Shown here: positions 27,054-35,735 of the stretch, piece by piece
Position numbering within the stretch: position 1 is the first letter of the stretch
How the letters are laid out: every line of letters begins with the position of its first letter
From: Bosea sp. AS-1
GTDB lineage: Bacteria > Pseudomonadota > Alphaproteobacteria > Rhizobiales > Beijerinckiaceae
DNA: 64,000 nucleotides
Assembly: GCF_002220095.1 (NCBI RefSeq)
Contig: NZ_CP022372.1
Span: 4,808,501-4,872,500, forward strand
Reading direction: 5' to 3'
Notes under the pieces: generated by a model
Database searches by the model: none
The model's input: the letters and a program-made list of their open reading frames with translations, nothing else
Told to the model about the DNA's origin: nothing
Made by a program: the position numbers and the translations under genes

Positions 27054-28001
27054 GTGTCACGCATCGTCACCGTCGCCGCCGCCCAGCTAGGCCCGATCCA
27101 GCGAGCCGACAGCCGCAAGCAGGTCATCGACCGAATGATCGCGTTGATGGAGGCGGCCAGGGCGCAGGGCGCGACCTTCATTGTCTATCCGGAGCTGGCT
27201 CTCACCACCTTCTTCCCACGCTGGTATCACGAGGATCGCGCCGAAGCGGATGGCTGGTTCGAGCGCAGCATGCCGGGCCCGCAGACGCAGCCGCTTTTCG
27301 ACAAGGCGAGAGAGCTCGGCATGGCCATGAGCTTCGGTTATGCCGAGCTGACGCCAGAGGGGCGGCATTTCAACAGCTCGATCCTCGTCGATCGAGCGGG
27401 CCGGATCGTCGGCAAGTATCGCAAGATCCATCTGCCGGGCCACGTCGAATTCGACCCGGAGCGGACGCATCAGCATCTCGAGAAGCGCTATTTCGAGCCG
27501 GGCGATCTCGGCTTCCCGGTCTGGGAATTCGAAGGTGGTCTCTTCGGCATGGCGATCTGCAACGACCGGCGCTGGCCGGAGACCTATCGCATCATGGGGC
27601 TTCAGGGCGTCGAGATGGTCGTGCTCGGCTACAACACCCCATCCGTCAACGGGCAATCGCCCCATGAGACGACCGCCGACCGGCTGTTCCACCATCGGCT
27701 CTCGGTGCAGGCCGGCGCCTACCAGAACTCGACCTGGGTCGTGGCCGTGGCCAAGGCCGGCACGGAAGATGGCCATTCGCTCTTCGGTGGCACGCTGATC
27801 GCGGCACCGGACGGCAAGATCGTCGGCGAACTCGACCATGAGGAGGACGGCGTGCTCGTCCATGCCTGCGATCTCGACGAGACGCGCTTCGGCAAGGCGA
27901 CGATCTTCGACTTCGCCCGCCACCGCCGCGTCGAGCATTACGGCCTGCTGACCGAGCGCACCGGCGTCGGCGCGCCGCTTGGGAAGCCGGAGGGTGCCTG
28001 A
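27054..28001 (+). CDS. N-carbamoyl-D-amino acid amidohydrolase
   Basis: This 315-residue nitrilase-superfamily enzyme should hydrolyse N-carbamoyl-D-amino acids to D-amino acid, CO2 and ammonia. The catalytic triad is intact: Glu47 in YPELALTTFFPRW, Lys124 in GKYRKIHLPGH, Cys169 in AICNDRRWPE. QHLEKRYFEPGDLGFPV is characteristic of D-carbamoylase. GTG 27054 is preferred: it has AGGA six bases upstream and starts where known family members start; ATG 27048 is an alternative. It is convergent with the D-hydantoinase gene, its natural pathway partner. Confidence 0.9.
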   Translation: MSRIVTVAAAQLGPIQRADSRKQVIDRMIALMEAARAQGATFIVYPELALTTFFPRWYHEDRAEADGWFERSMPGPQTQPLFDKARELGMAMSFGYAELTPEGRHFNSSILVDRAGRIVGKYRKIHLPGHVEFDPERTHQHLEKRYFEPGDLGFPVWEFEGGLFGMAICNDRRWPETYRIMGLQGVEMVVLGYNTPSVNGQSPHETTADRLFHHRLSVQAGAYQNSTWVVAVAKAGTEDGHSLFGGTLIAAPDGKIVGELDHEEDGVLVHACDLDETRFGKATIFDFARHRRVEHYGLLTERTGVGAPLGKPEGA

Positions 28002-28019
28002 GCGCCCTCCCTGTCCAGC

Positions 28020-29462
28020 CTACTCGAACGGATCGAACGGGGTCGGGAAACGACCCGTCGGTGCAATTTCGCCATAGGGACCACGCGCCAGAAGCTGTCC
28101 TTGCCCGGGTTGCGCCAGCACACGGTCCCCGTCGAAAACGAGGCGTCCGCGCTGGTAGGTCGCCGTCGGATAGCCCTGCACCTCCATGCCTTCATAGGGG
28201 GTGTAATCACTGCCGTGGTGCTGCATGGCGTTGGTGAGGGTGACGCGCCTGTCGGGGTCGAACAGCACGACATCGGCGTCGGCTCCGATTGCGAGCGCGC
28301 CCTTGTGCGGCGCGAGGCCGAAGCGACGCGCCGGGTTGGTAGCGACGAGATCGACGAAGCGACGCAGGTCGATGCGCCCCTTGGCGACGCCTTCGGAGTA
28401 GAGAATGGGCAGCCGTGCCGCGAGACCGGGCACGCCGTTCGGGATCTTGTTGAAGGGCGCGTTCTCGCCGTGCTGCTTCTTGCCGCGCGGATCATCATAG
28501 CGCAGCGGCGAATGGTCGGACGAGACGATGTCGATGACGCCGTCGCGCAGATATTGCCAGAGCGCCTCCTGATCGGCGGCATTGCGCAGCGCCGGGGAGA
28601 TCATGAACTTCGCGCCCTCGAAGCCCGGCCGATCCATGTCGGCCTCGCCGAGCACGAGATATTGCGTACAGGTCTCGGCCCAGGCCTTCTGCCCGCGCTG
28701 CTGCGCGCGCTCGACCTCCTCGCCGGATTGCCGGCCCGAGACGTGGAAGATTTGGATCGGCGTATCCAGCGCCTCGGCCAACGCGAGAATGCGATGCGTC
28801 GCCTCGCGCTCCACCACCATAGGCTTGGCCCAGGCGAGATGGCGCGGCGCCGTCTGCCCGGCCGCCAGCAGCGCCTGCGTCAGCCAGGTGATCAGCTCGT
28901 GATGCTCCGCGTGGACGCAGACGAGTGCACCGGCACGCCGCGCCGCGGCGAGCGTCTGCAGGATCTGCGCGTCGCCCAGCCGGTTGCTGTCATAGGTCAT
29001 GAAGATCTTGACCGAGCGATGCCCGGCTTCGACGAGCGCCGGCAGCTCTTTCTCCAGCACGTCCGGAGTCGGATCGTTGACCAGCAGATGGAAGGCATGG
29101 TCGATCCGCGCCTGCTTCGCCTTCTCGGCATAGGCAGCGACCGCCTCAGCGAGCGAGCCGCCACGAATCTGCGGGGCATGGCAGACGACTGTGGTCGTAC
29201 CGCCAGCCACGGCAGAGGCGGTGCCGCTGTCGAAGCCATCGGCGATGTCGGCGCCCGAGGAAAACGGCTGGTCGAGATGGACATGGCTGTCGACGCCGCC
29301 CGGCAGCACGAGCAGCCCCCGTGCATCGACCTCCTCCTTGCCACGCGGCAACCCCGCGCCAATCGCCGTAATCAGGCCGTTGGCCACGCCGATGTCGAAA
29401 GCCCCAATATCGCTGGCGGTCACCGCCGTGCCGCCGCGGATAACGAGATCGAAATCGCTCAT
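28020..29462 (-). CDS. D-hydantoinase / dihydropyrimidinase
   Basis: This 480-residue cyclic amidohydrolase opens hydantoins or dihydropyrimidines to N-carbamoyl amino acids. The metal site looks complete: His60-x-His62 in GGVDSHVHLD, the carboxylatable Lys152 in RSVKIFMTYDSN, His184 in CVHAEHHE, His in IFHVSG, Asp in SSDHSPLRYDD. C-terminal HPD-like features are normal. It starts at ATG 29462. Together with the carbamoylase at 27054 it forms the classical hydantoin to D-amino acid route. It is divergent from the lyase-like gene at 29534. Confidence 0.9.
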   Translation of the reverse strand: MSDFDLVIRGGTAVTASDIGAFDIGVANGLITAIGAGLPRGKEEVDARGLLVLPGGVDSHVHLDQPFSSGADIADGFDSGTASAVAGGTTTVVCHAPQIRGGSLAEAVAAYAEKAKQARIDHAFHLLVNDPTPDVLEKELPALVEAGHRSVKIFMTYDSNRLGDAQILQTLAAARRAGALVCVHAEHHELITWLTQALLAAGQTAPRHLAWAKPMVVEREATHRILALAEALDTPIQIFHVSGRQSGEEVERAQQRGQKAWAETCTQYLVLGEADMDRPGFEGAKFMISPALRNAADQEALWQYLRDGVIDIVSSDHSPLRYDDPRGKKQHGENAPFNKIPNGVPGLAARLPILYSEGVAKGRIDLRRFVDLVATNPARRFGLAPHKGALAIGADADVVLFDPDRRVTLTNAMQHHGSDYTPYEGMEVQGYPTATYQRGRLVFDGDRVLAQPGQGQLLARGPYGEIAPTGRFPTPFDPFE

Positions 29463-29533
29463 GGTCTTTCTCTCCAGGCAGCCGGGGCCGTGAAACGGCA
29501 ATCCGCTGCGCGCGAAACAGCGACGAGGTCAGG

Positions 29534-30385
29534 ATGAAAACGGAATTGCGCGTCGCGCTCGGCGACAGGCTCTACGGCGTCGAACGCCCCTGGGACGCCC
29601 TGCCCGCCACATCGGGACGGATCACCGATCTCGCCGTCGACAACGACGGCCTGGTGCACGTCCTGCTGCGTCGCGACAGTGCCGTCGATCCGGACGGGCC
29701 GTGCGTCGTCACGCTCGGGACTGACGGCAGCTTCATCAGGAGCTGGGGCGAGGTGCTCTGCGTCGATGCCCACAAGATCGCGATGACGCCCGATGGCGGC
29801 CTCGCCATCGTCGACCGCGACGCACATCGCATCTTCTTCTGCGACGCCGAAGGCCATGTCCGGCAACAGATCGGCGAGAGCCACCGGCCGGGCCAGCCCT
29901 TCAGCCATCCGAGCGACATCGCCTTTGCGCCTGATGGCGGCTTCTACGTCGCCGACGGCTATGGCAACGGCCGCATTCACCGCTTCGACGCGGCTGCCAA
30001 CCTGATTACGAGCTGGGGATCGGTCGGAACGACGCCGGGCGCCTTCCTGACGCCGCACGGCATCTGCGTGCTCAGCGACGGGCGCGTGATCGTCGCCGAT
30101 CGCGAGAACAGCCGTGTGCAGAACTTCACCGCTGCGGGAGAGCTTCTCGCGATCTGGGACTCGTTCCTGCGCCCGCAGGATGTCGTCGCCGATGCCGAGG
30201 ACCGCATCTATGTCTGCGATTCCATTCCGACGCTGAGCCTGCTTTCGGCGGATGGTGCCCTGCTCGGCCGGTGCCGCCCCGTACTCAACAGTGCGCATGG
30301 AATGTGGCTCGGACCGGCCGGAGACATCTTCCTCGCGGAGACAAACCCGAACCGCATCACGCGGCTTTATCCCGTCGCGAGCTGA
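29534..30385 (+). CDS. NHL-repeat protein resembling peptidyl-amidoglycolate lyase
   Basis: This 283-residue six-bladed NHL beta-propeller has no signal peptide. The blades are SHPSDIAFAPDGGFYVADGY, TPHGICVLSDGRVIVADREN, AHGMWLGPAGDIFLAETNPN and others. It keeps the active-site layout of peptidyl-alpha-hydroxyglycine alpha-amidating lyase (PAL): three zinc-type histidines (His80, His175, His255), Tyr143 in DGYGN and Arg190 in ADRENSR. PAL splits a carbinolamide into amide and glyoxylate. There is no partner monooxygenase. Next to hydantoin and carbamoyl genes, a small ureido- or amidoglycolate is a reasonable substrate guess; a non-enzymatic NHL protein is the alternative. Confidence 0.75.
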   Translation: MKTELRVALGDRLYGVERPWDALPATSGRITDLAVDNDGLVHVLLRRDSAVDPDGPCVVTLGTDGSFIRSWGEVLCVDAHKIAMTPDGGLAIVDRDAHRIFFCDAEGHVRQQIGESHRPGQPFSHPSDIAFAPDGGFYVADGYGNGRIHRFDAAANLITSWGSVGTTPGAFLTPHGICVLSDGRVIVADRENSRVQNFTAAGELLAIWDSFLRPQDVVADAEDRIYVCDSIPTLSLLSADGALLGRCRPVLNSAHGMWLGPAGDIFLAETNPNRITRLYPVAS

Positions 30386-30405
30386 CGCGACGGGCGAAGA
30401 CGGAT

Positions 30406-31083
30406 TCATGCTGCGGACATGGCCGTGCGGTTCTGCAGCCGCGAGACCAGCCGCACGAAGGGCCAGAACATCAGGAAATAGACGATCGCCGCCGCAATCA
30501 GCGGAGTCGGATTGTAGAGCAGGCCCTGCGCGAGCTGGGCCGAACGCAACAGCTCCTGCAGGGCGACCGCCGAGGCGATCGAGGTCTGCTTCACCAGCTC
30601 GACCGTGTTGCTGATCAGGTCCGGCAGCACATTGCGCGTGCCCTGCGGCACCACCACGTAGACCATGCTCTGGAACCAGCTCAGGCCCGTCGAGCGCGCC
30701 GCCTCACGCTGGCCCTTCGGCACGGATTCGATGCCGGCGCGGAAGATCTCGGCGAAATAGCTCGAACCGTTCAGTGTCAGCGCCAGCACGGCTGCGGTGA
30801 ACTCGTTGAGCTTCATGCCGAGGAAGGGCAGGCCGAAGAAAATGAAGATCAGCAGCACCAGCGGCGGGATCGCCCGCAGCACATCGACATAGGCGATCAG
30901 CAGGAAGCGCAGCAGCTTGCTCGGGACATCCTGTGCCATCGCGATGGCAATGCCGGTGAGTACCGAAAGCGGCACGGCGACAGCGGCCAGAGCCAAGGTC
31001 ATCCAGAAGCCCTGCAGCAACAGCGGCCAGACCTGCTGCAGGACATCGAGATTGAAGAAGGTGGTGACGAGCTCGTTCATCAC
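30406..31083 (-). CDS. polar amino acid ABC transporter permease (HisM/GlnP type)
   Basis: This 225-residue inner-membrane permease has the HEQRo/His-Glu-Gln-Arg-opine family pattern: LLQGFWMTLALAAVAVPLSVLTGI near the start, SSYFAEIFRAGIESVPKGQREAARSTGLS as the EAA loop, and VVPQGTRNVLPDLISNTVELVKQTS. Five membrane helices are visible. Its start overlaps the end of the second permease gene by four bases. It is the last gene of the transporter operon and is convergent with the lyase-like gene. Confidence 0.9.
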   Translation of the reverse strand: MMNELVTTFFNLDVLQQVWPLLLQGFWMTLALAAVAVPLSVLTGIAIAMAQDVPSKLLRFLLIAYVDVLRAIPPLVLLIFIFFGLPFLGMKLNEFTAAVLALTLNGSSYFAEIFRAGIESVPKGQREAARSTGLSWFQSMVYVVVPQGTRNVLPDLISNTVELVKQTSIASAVALQELLRSAQLAQGLLYNPTPLIAAAIVYFLMFWPFVRLVSRLQNRTAMSAA

Positions 31084-31754
31084 GACCTCGGATGCGCATA
31101 GGCGTGTTCCAGCCAGCGCGTGAAGCGCACGAAGGGCAGGAACAGCAGGAGGAAGAGCAGCGCGCCGACAGTTAGCGCGGTCGGATTGGCGACGTTGGAC
31201 TGGATGCTCGACGTCACGTTGAGGAGTTCAGGCACCGCAACGACCGAGCCCAGGGTCGTGCCTTTGCTGATGCCGATGGCACGGTTGGTCAGCGGTGGAA
31301 TCGAGATCCGCACAACCTGCGGCAGGATGATGTAGGCCAGGGTCTTGCTGAAGCTGAGCCCCGTCGAGCGGCCGGCTTCCCATTGTCCCTTCGCGACGGC
31401 GTTGATGCCGGCCCAGAAGATTTCCTCGGAGAAGGCCGAGAGCACGATCGCCAGCGCCAGCACCGTCGCCGTGAAAGGCTCCAGCACCAACCCGAAATAG
31501 GGCAGTGCGAAATAGGCCAGCACGATCAGGACGAGTTGGGGGATCGAGCGGAAGAAGTCTATGTAGAAGATGATCAGCCAGTTCAGCGGCCGGATGCCGT
31601 AGAGCCTGAGGATCGCGAGCGCGAGGCCGAGCGGAATGCCGATCACGATCGTCAGGATCGACATCTCGATGGTGATGAGGAAGCCGCGCAGGATGTCCGG
31701 CCAGTAAGCCGACATCAGCGAGAAATCGAAGAAATAGCGGACGATCTGATCCAT
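31080..31754 (-). CDS. polar amino acid ABC transporter permease (HisQ/GlnP type)
   Basis: This 224-residue partner permease has a five-helix arrangement with DILRGFLITIEMSILTIVIGIPLGLALAIL, the EAA loop FSEEIFWAGINAVAKGQWEAGRSTGLS, and ILPQVVRISIPPLTNRAIGISKGTTLGSVVAVPELL. The heterodimer with the other permease forms the membrane channel. It begins eight bases after the ATPase gene. Confidence 0.9.
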   Translation of the reverse strand: MDQIVRYFFDFSLMSAYWPDILRGFLITIEMSILTIVIGIPLGLALAILRLYGIRPLNWLIIFYIDFFRSIPQLVLIVLAYFALPYFGLVLEPFTATVLALAIVLSAFSEEIFWAGINAVAKGQWEAGRSTGLSFSKTLAYIILPQVVRISIPPLTNRAIGISKGTTLGSVVAVPELLNVTSSIQSNVANPTALTVGALLFLLLFLPFVRFTRWLEHAYAHPRS

Positions 31755-31762
31755 GCGTGCCG

Positions 31763-32536
31763 TCAGCCGTGCGAACGCATCACGAAGTCCCGGATGCGCT
31801 GGTGCTGCGGATCGACCAGGATCTCCTGCGGCGTGCCCTCGGCCAGGATCGCGCCATGGTCCATGAAGACGACGCGGTCGGCGACATCGCGCGCGAACTT
31901 CATCTCGTGAGTCACCACGATCATGGTCATGCCCATCTCCTTGGTGCGGACCATGACGTTGAGCACTTCGCCGACGAGCTCGGGATCGAGCGCCGAGGTC
32001 GGCTCGTCGAAGAGCATGACCTGCGGCTCCAGCGCCATGGCGCGCGCGATGCCAACGCGTTGCTGCTGGCCGCCTGAGAGCTGCGCGGGATAGGCATCGG
32101 CCTTGTGAGAGAGGCCGACGACCTCAAGGTGATGGCGGGCTTTTGTCTCCGCCTCCTCCTTGCCGAGGCCGACGACCTTGCGCAGTGCGAGCGAGACGTT
32201 CCCCAGAGCCGTCTTGTGCGGGTAGAGATGGATGCCCTGGAAAACCATGCCGATCCCGCGGCGCAGGCGGTCGAGATCCACCTTGGGACCGGTGACCTCA
32301 TGCCCGCCGACGCGGATCGTACCCGCCGTCGGCTCCTCGAGACGGTTGATGCAGCGCAGGCAGGTGCTCTTGCCCGAACCGGAGGAGCCGACGATCACGA
32401 CCGCCTCGCCCTTGCCGACCTTGAGGTCGACGCCGCGCAGAACCTCGACATTGCCGAAACTCTTGCGCAGCCCCTCGATCGAAACGATCGTTTCCGCGGG
32501 CTTGGCCGTCATGCCGGGCTGCTGCGTCACTTGCAT
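31763..32536 (-). CDS. polar amino acid ABC transporter ATP-binding protein
   Basis: This ABC ATPase of about 257 residues is of the GlnQ/HisP class. Walker A is [10 protein letters not shown], the Q-loop is [11 protein letters not shown], the signature is [16 protein letters not shown], Walker B is [14 protein letters not shown] and the switch is VTHEM. ATG 32536 (AAGG upstream) overlaps the end of the binding-protein gene; ATG 32512 is an alternative that would shorten it by eight residues. It completes a one-binding-protein, two-permease, one-ATPase uptake system. Confidence 0.92.
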   Translation of the reverse strand: MQVTQQPGMTAKPAETIVSIEGLRKSFGNVEVLRGVDLKVGKGEAVVIVGSSGSGKSTCLRCINRLEEPTAGTIRVGGHEVTGPKVDLDRLRRGIGMVFQGIHLYPHKTALGNVSLALRKVVGLGKEEAETKARHHLEVVGLSHKADAYPAQLSGGQQQRVGIARAMALEPQVMLFDEPTSALDPELVGEVLNVMVRTKEMGMTMIVVTHEMKFARDVADRVVFMDHGAILAEGTPQEILVDPQHQRIRDFVMRSHG

Positions 32537-33402
32537 TCGGCCTTGTGTTCGGTCGCGTCGTAGCCCTCGAAGCCCGGCGCGCCGGTGCCCGGATAGACCG
32601 TCGCAGCCGATGAGCTTGCATCGGGCTTCACGCCGAACCACTTCTCGTGGATCTTCGCCAGCGTGCCGTCCTGCTTGATGCATTCCAGCGCGAGCTCGAC
32701 CTTGGCCCGGAAGGCGCCGTCCTCCTTGCGGAAGGCAATGCCGAAGTTGCGGCCGCTGTCGAGAACGAAGGCGACATCCGCCGCCGGCGTCTGCGTCGCG
32801 ACATAGCGCGAGACCGGCGCATCGGCGACGTTGGCGAAGGCCCGGCCGATCATCACCGCCTGCACCGCGTCGGCGTTCTTGTTGTAGCGCTGGATGGTAA
32901 AGCCGTATTTCGCTTCATTATCCGTCAGCCACTTGTCCGAGATCGAGCCGTTGTTGACGGTCAGCGCCTTGCCCTTGAGCTCTTCAAGATTGGCGATCTT
33001 GTTGCCCTTCTTGACGAGGAAGCCGAGGCCCGTCGGCATATAGGGCTCGCTGAACAGCATCTGCGCGGCGCGCTCCGGCGTGATGTTGGTCGGCGCCGGG
33101 ATCATCTCGTAGCGCTTCGAGAACAGGCCGGCGAAGATCGCCGAGAAGTTCGAATCCGTGACCTCGACGCCAGGGCGGCCGAGCTTCTGTGCGATCGCGG
33201 CGGACATGTCGTAGGTGAAGCCGGTCGTCTCGCCCGTCGCCGTCTTGAAGCAGAAGGGCGCAAAGCCGAGGTCGCAGGCCACTTTCAGCTTCTCGTTCTG
33301 CGGATGGTCGGCGTCCTGCGCCATCGCCGGCATCGCGATGAGGGCGGCCAAGGCCAAGCCTCTGACGGCGGCGCGCGCCATCCCGATCGAATTCAGTTTC
33401 AT
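32527..33402 (-). CDS. polar amino acid ABC transporter substrate-binding protein
   Basis: This 291-residue SBP_bac_3-type periplasmic receptor has a signal peptide ([22 protein letters not shown]). The mature part has [57 protein letters not shown] and [18 protein letters not shown]. The extra cysteines near the ligand loop ([12 protein letters not shown]) are slightly unusual. The usual Arg after the TxTxxR motif is replaced by Glu-Arg (TPERA). Ligands are likely polar amino acids or carbamoyl amino acids given the neighbours; this is inferred. Confidence 0.9.
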   Translation of the reverse strand: MKLNSIGMARAAVRGLALAALIAMPAMAQDADHPQNEKLKVACDLGFAPFCFKTATGETTGFTYDMSAAIAQKLGRPGVEVTDSNFSAIFAGLFSKRYEMIPAPTNITPERAAQMLFSEPYMPTGLGFLVKKGNKIANLEELKGKALTVNNGSISDKWLTDNEAKYGFTIQRYNKNADAVQAVMIGRAFANVADAPVSRYVATQTPAADVAFVLDSGRNFGIAFRKEDGAFRAKVELALECIKQDGTLAKIHEKWFGVKPDASSSAATVYPGTGAPGFEGYDATEHKAECK

Positions 33403-33436
33403 GCTTCCCGCTCCCGTTGTGCGACGGCGACGCCGC

Positions 33437-33466
33437 GATTGTTGCGCCCCTGTTCTTGCAACAATC
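33437..33466 (-). promoter_or_regulatory. perfect 9-bp inverted repeat in the transporter leader
   Basis: GATTGTTGC and GCAACAATC flank a 12-base spacer, 35 bases before the binding-protein ATG. As DNA it could be an operator; as RNA it would form a stable hairpin just ahead of the ribosome site. Chance occurrence of nine perfect pairs at this spacing is low. Confidence 0.5.
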
Positions 33467-33546
33467 CGGCCACGTCTGGAGCGAAGCCTAACAGGGCGAA
33501 ATCATGCCCTGCCAATTATTTGTTGTCGGGTTTCCATAACCTGATG

Positions 33547-34473
33547 TTAAGCGCCCTCCTTGGCATCAACCTCCTTGCCCTTCGGCGGGGGAGGCACCAG
33601 CCCGCGCAGAATATCGACAAATGCGTTCGCGGTCCGCGAAAGCGGCTCGAAACGCGGCGTCAGCAGATGGGCCCGCACGCGCGTCTTGGGCGCGAGCGGG
33701 CGTGACACCAGTTCCGGCCAAGTCCGGCCCCGCAGCACGAATTCGTCGACGACGGCGACGCCGGCGCCAGCTCGAACCATGGCGCAGGCGACCGGCGTGA
33801 AGCGAACGACGGTGCTGATCCTGAGCGGCGCGGATTTGAGCGCGAGCGCCCGGCCGACGACGTCCCCGTAAGGGGTCTGCGGACCGAAGCCGATCAGGGG
33901 AAAAGGCGCGAGATCGACCGGGCGAACCACGCGCTGCCGCGCGAGCGCATGGTCACGCGGCATGATCACCATGAGCCGCCCTTCGGTCAGTACCTCCATG
34001 TTGAGCGTCGGCTCGTCGACGGGCAGGATCGAGACGCCGAGATCGGCGCGGCCAGCCACCACCTTGGCGACGACCTCCAACAGCGTCAGGATCTCGAACT
34101 CGACGCGCAGATCGGGAAAGCGCTCGCGCAGCCGGGCGATGGCATCAGGCACCAGCGCCTGGCCGACGCTGGGGCTCGCTACGATCCGCACCGAACCGGT
34201 GCCGCGCTCACGCAGTTCGTCGGCGAGCTCGTTGACCCTGACGACACCCTGATGGACCTGGTCGACCTCCTGGAAGAGGCGGCGCGCCTCCGGCGTCGGC
34301 TGGACGCGGCCGCGCACGCGCTCGAACAGGCGCAGCGCCAATCGGTCCTCGGTATAGGCGAGCAGGCGGCTGATGGCGGGCTGCGAGACCGACAGCAGTC
34401 GCGCGGCGCCGCTGATGGAGCCGGTGATCATGATGGCCCGGAAGACTTCGATCTGTCGAAGATTGAGGCGCAT
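33547..34473 (-). CDS. LysR family transcriptional regulator
   Basis: This 308-residue LysR regulator has an HTH domain with MRLNLRQIEVFRAIMITGSISGAARLLSVSQPAISRLLAYTEDRLALRLFER. The ligand domain (VRIVASPSVGQALVPDAIARLRERFP, FPLIGFGPQTPYGDVVGRALA) is close to the OccR/NocR-like opine and amino-acid responsive types. It is divergent from the DUF917 operon, with a clear dyad between them, and upstream of the amino acid transporter operon. It probably controls the DUF917 operon and its own expression. Confidence 0.9.
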   Translation of the reverse strand: MRLNLRQIEVFRAIMITGSISGAARLLSVSQPAISRLLAYTEDRLALRLFERVRGRVQPTPEARRLFQEVDQVHQGVVRVNELADELRERGTGSVRIVASPSVGQALVPDAIARLRERFPDLRVEFEILTLLEVVAKVVAGRADLGVSILPVDEPTLNMEVLTEGRLMVIMPRDHALARQRVVRPVDLAPFPLIGFGPQTPYGDVVGRALALKSAPLRISTVVRFTPVACAMVRAGAGVAVVDEFVLRGRTWPELVSRPLAPKTRVRAHLLTPRFEPLSRTANAFVDILRGLVPPPPKGKEVDAKEGA

Positions 34474-34487
34474 GAGAATAACATCCG

Positions 34488-34507
34488 ATTATGGTCGGTC
34501 GCATAAT
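34488..34507. promoter_or_regulatory. LysR operator candidate between LysR gene and DUF917 operon
   Basis: ATTATG-N8-CATAAT is a perfect inverted repeat 15 bases upstream of the LysR ATG and 85 bases upstream of the DUF917 gene. The location fits an autoregulatory LysR recognition site. Confidence 0.6.
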
Positions 34508-34591
34508 AAGCATGATTCATTTCGCGCCTAGCGCTCTAAGCTCGACCGCGTGCCGGCAACGACCGGCTCGGGAGAAGAGCGGGGCCGGCCG

Positions 34592-35689
34592 ATGAGACGC
34601 TTTCTGACGATGAAGGATGTCGAGGCGGCCGTGGCCGGCGGCTCCGTCTTCGCGGCGGGCGGCGGCGGCTGGGCCGATCACGGCCGCATGCTCGGCACGG
34701 CTGCGGTCAATACCGGCAGGCCCGAACTCGTCACCATGGACGAGATTCCCGACGACGCGATCATCGCCACCGCCGCCGCCATCGGCGCGCCGGCCGGCAC
34801 GACCGAATGGGAGATGTGGGGCATCGACTACGTCAAGGCCGTGCAACTCTTGCAGGAGGCACTGGGCAAGCCGATCTACGGCCTGATCATCGGCCAGAAC
34901 GGCATGTCGAGCACGCTGAACGCCTGGCTGCCGAGCGCCATCCTCGGTGTGAAGGTGGTCGATGCGGTCGGCGATATCCGCGCCCATCCCACCGGGGACA
35001 TGGGCTCGATCGGCCTCGCCAACAGCCCGGAAGCGACGATCCAGGTCGCGGTCGGCGGCAATCGCTCGAAGAACCAGTATATCGAGCTGGTGACGCGCGG
35101 CGCGACGGCCAAGATCTCGCCGATCCTGCGCACGGCCTCCGACATGTCGGGCGGCTTCATCGCCTCCTGCCGCAATCCCGTTTCGGCGGCCTATGTCCGC
35201 AAGAACGCGGCGCTCGGCGGCATCTCGATGGCTCTGGCGCTGGGCGAACGCATCATCGCCGCCAAGCCGAAGGGCGGCGGCGCCGTGATCGACGCGATCT
35301 GCGACGAGACCGGCGGCTCGATCATCGCGCGCGGCACCGTCGCCAGGAAGGACGTCCGCTACACCAGCGAAGCCTTCGATATCGGCACGATCCAGGTCGG
35401 GACCGGGGCAGCCGCCCGCGTCATCCACGTCATGAACGAATACATGGCGGTGACCGATCTCGATGGCGCGCGCCATGCCTGCTTCCCGGACGTGATCACC
35501 ACACTCGACACCGACGGCCAGCCGGTCAGTGCCGGCCATGTCCGTGAAGGCATGGAACTTTCGGTGCTGCGCGTGCCCAAGGACAAGATCCCGCTGAGCT
35601 CAAGTATCACCGACCCCAGCGTCTACCCGATCGTCGAGAAGGCGCTCGGCATGAACTTCACCGACTACGCGCTCGGCCGCGAAGGCTAG
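34592..35689 (+). CDS. DUF917 family protein (S-methyl thiohydantoin desulfurase-like)
   Basis: This 365-residue DUF917 protein has the family N-terminal GGSVFAAGGGGWADHGRML, then TEWEMWGIDYVKAVQLLQEALGKPIYGLIIGQNGMSSTLNAW and DAVGDIRAHPTGDMGSIGLA. The family now carries the name S-methyl thiohydantoin desulfurase from work on thiohydantoin breakdown, and commonly lies next to hydantoinases. Here it heads an operon with an amidohydrolase, a carbamoylase, a flavin reductase and a racemase. The activity on a thiohydantoin is inferred from family and context. ATG 34592 is used. Confidence 0.8.
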   Translation: MRRFLTMKDVEAAVAGGSVFAAGGGGWADHGRMLGTAAVNTGRPELVTMDEIPDDAIIATAAAIGAPAGTTEWEMWGIDYVKAVQLLQEALGKPIYGLIIGQNGMSSTLNAWLPSAILGVKVVDAVGDIRAHPTGDMGSIGLANSPEATIQVAVGGNRSKNQYIELVTRGATAKISPILRTASDMSGGFIASCRNPVSAAYVRKNAALGGISMALALGERIIAAKPKGGGAVIDAICDETGGSIIARGTVARKDVRYTSEAFDIGTIQVGTGAAARVIHVMNEYMAVTDLDGARHACFPDVITTLDTDGQPVSAGHVREGMELSVLRVPKDKIPLSSSITDPSVYPIVEKALGMNFTDYALGREG

Positions 35690-35735
35690 CCGCGCTTCTC
35701 GACACACTCTGCAGGATCAACCGGATACCCCGACC

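Noticed and set aside
29460..29533. Dedicated operator between the hydantoinase and lyase-like genes
   Set aside because: The short spacer shows no convincing dyad.
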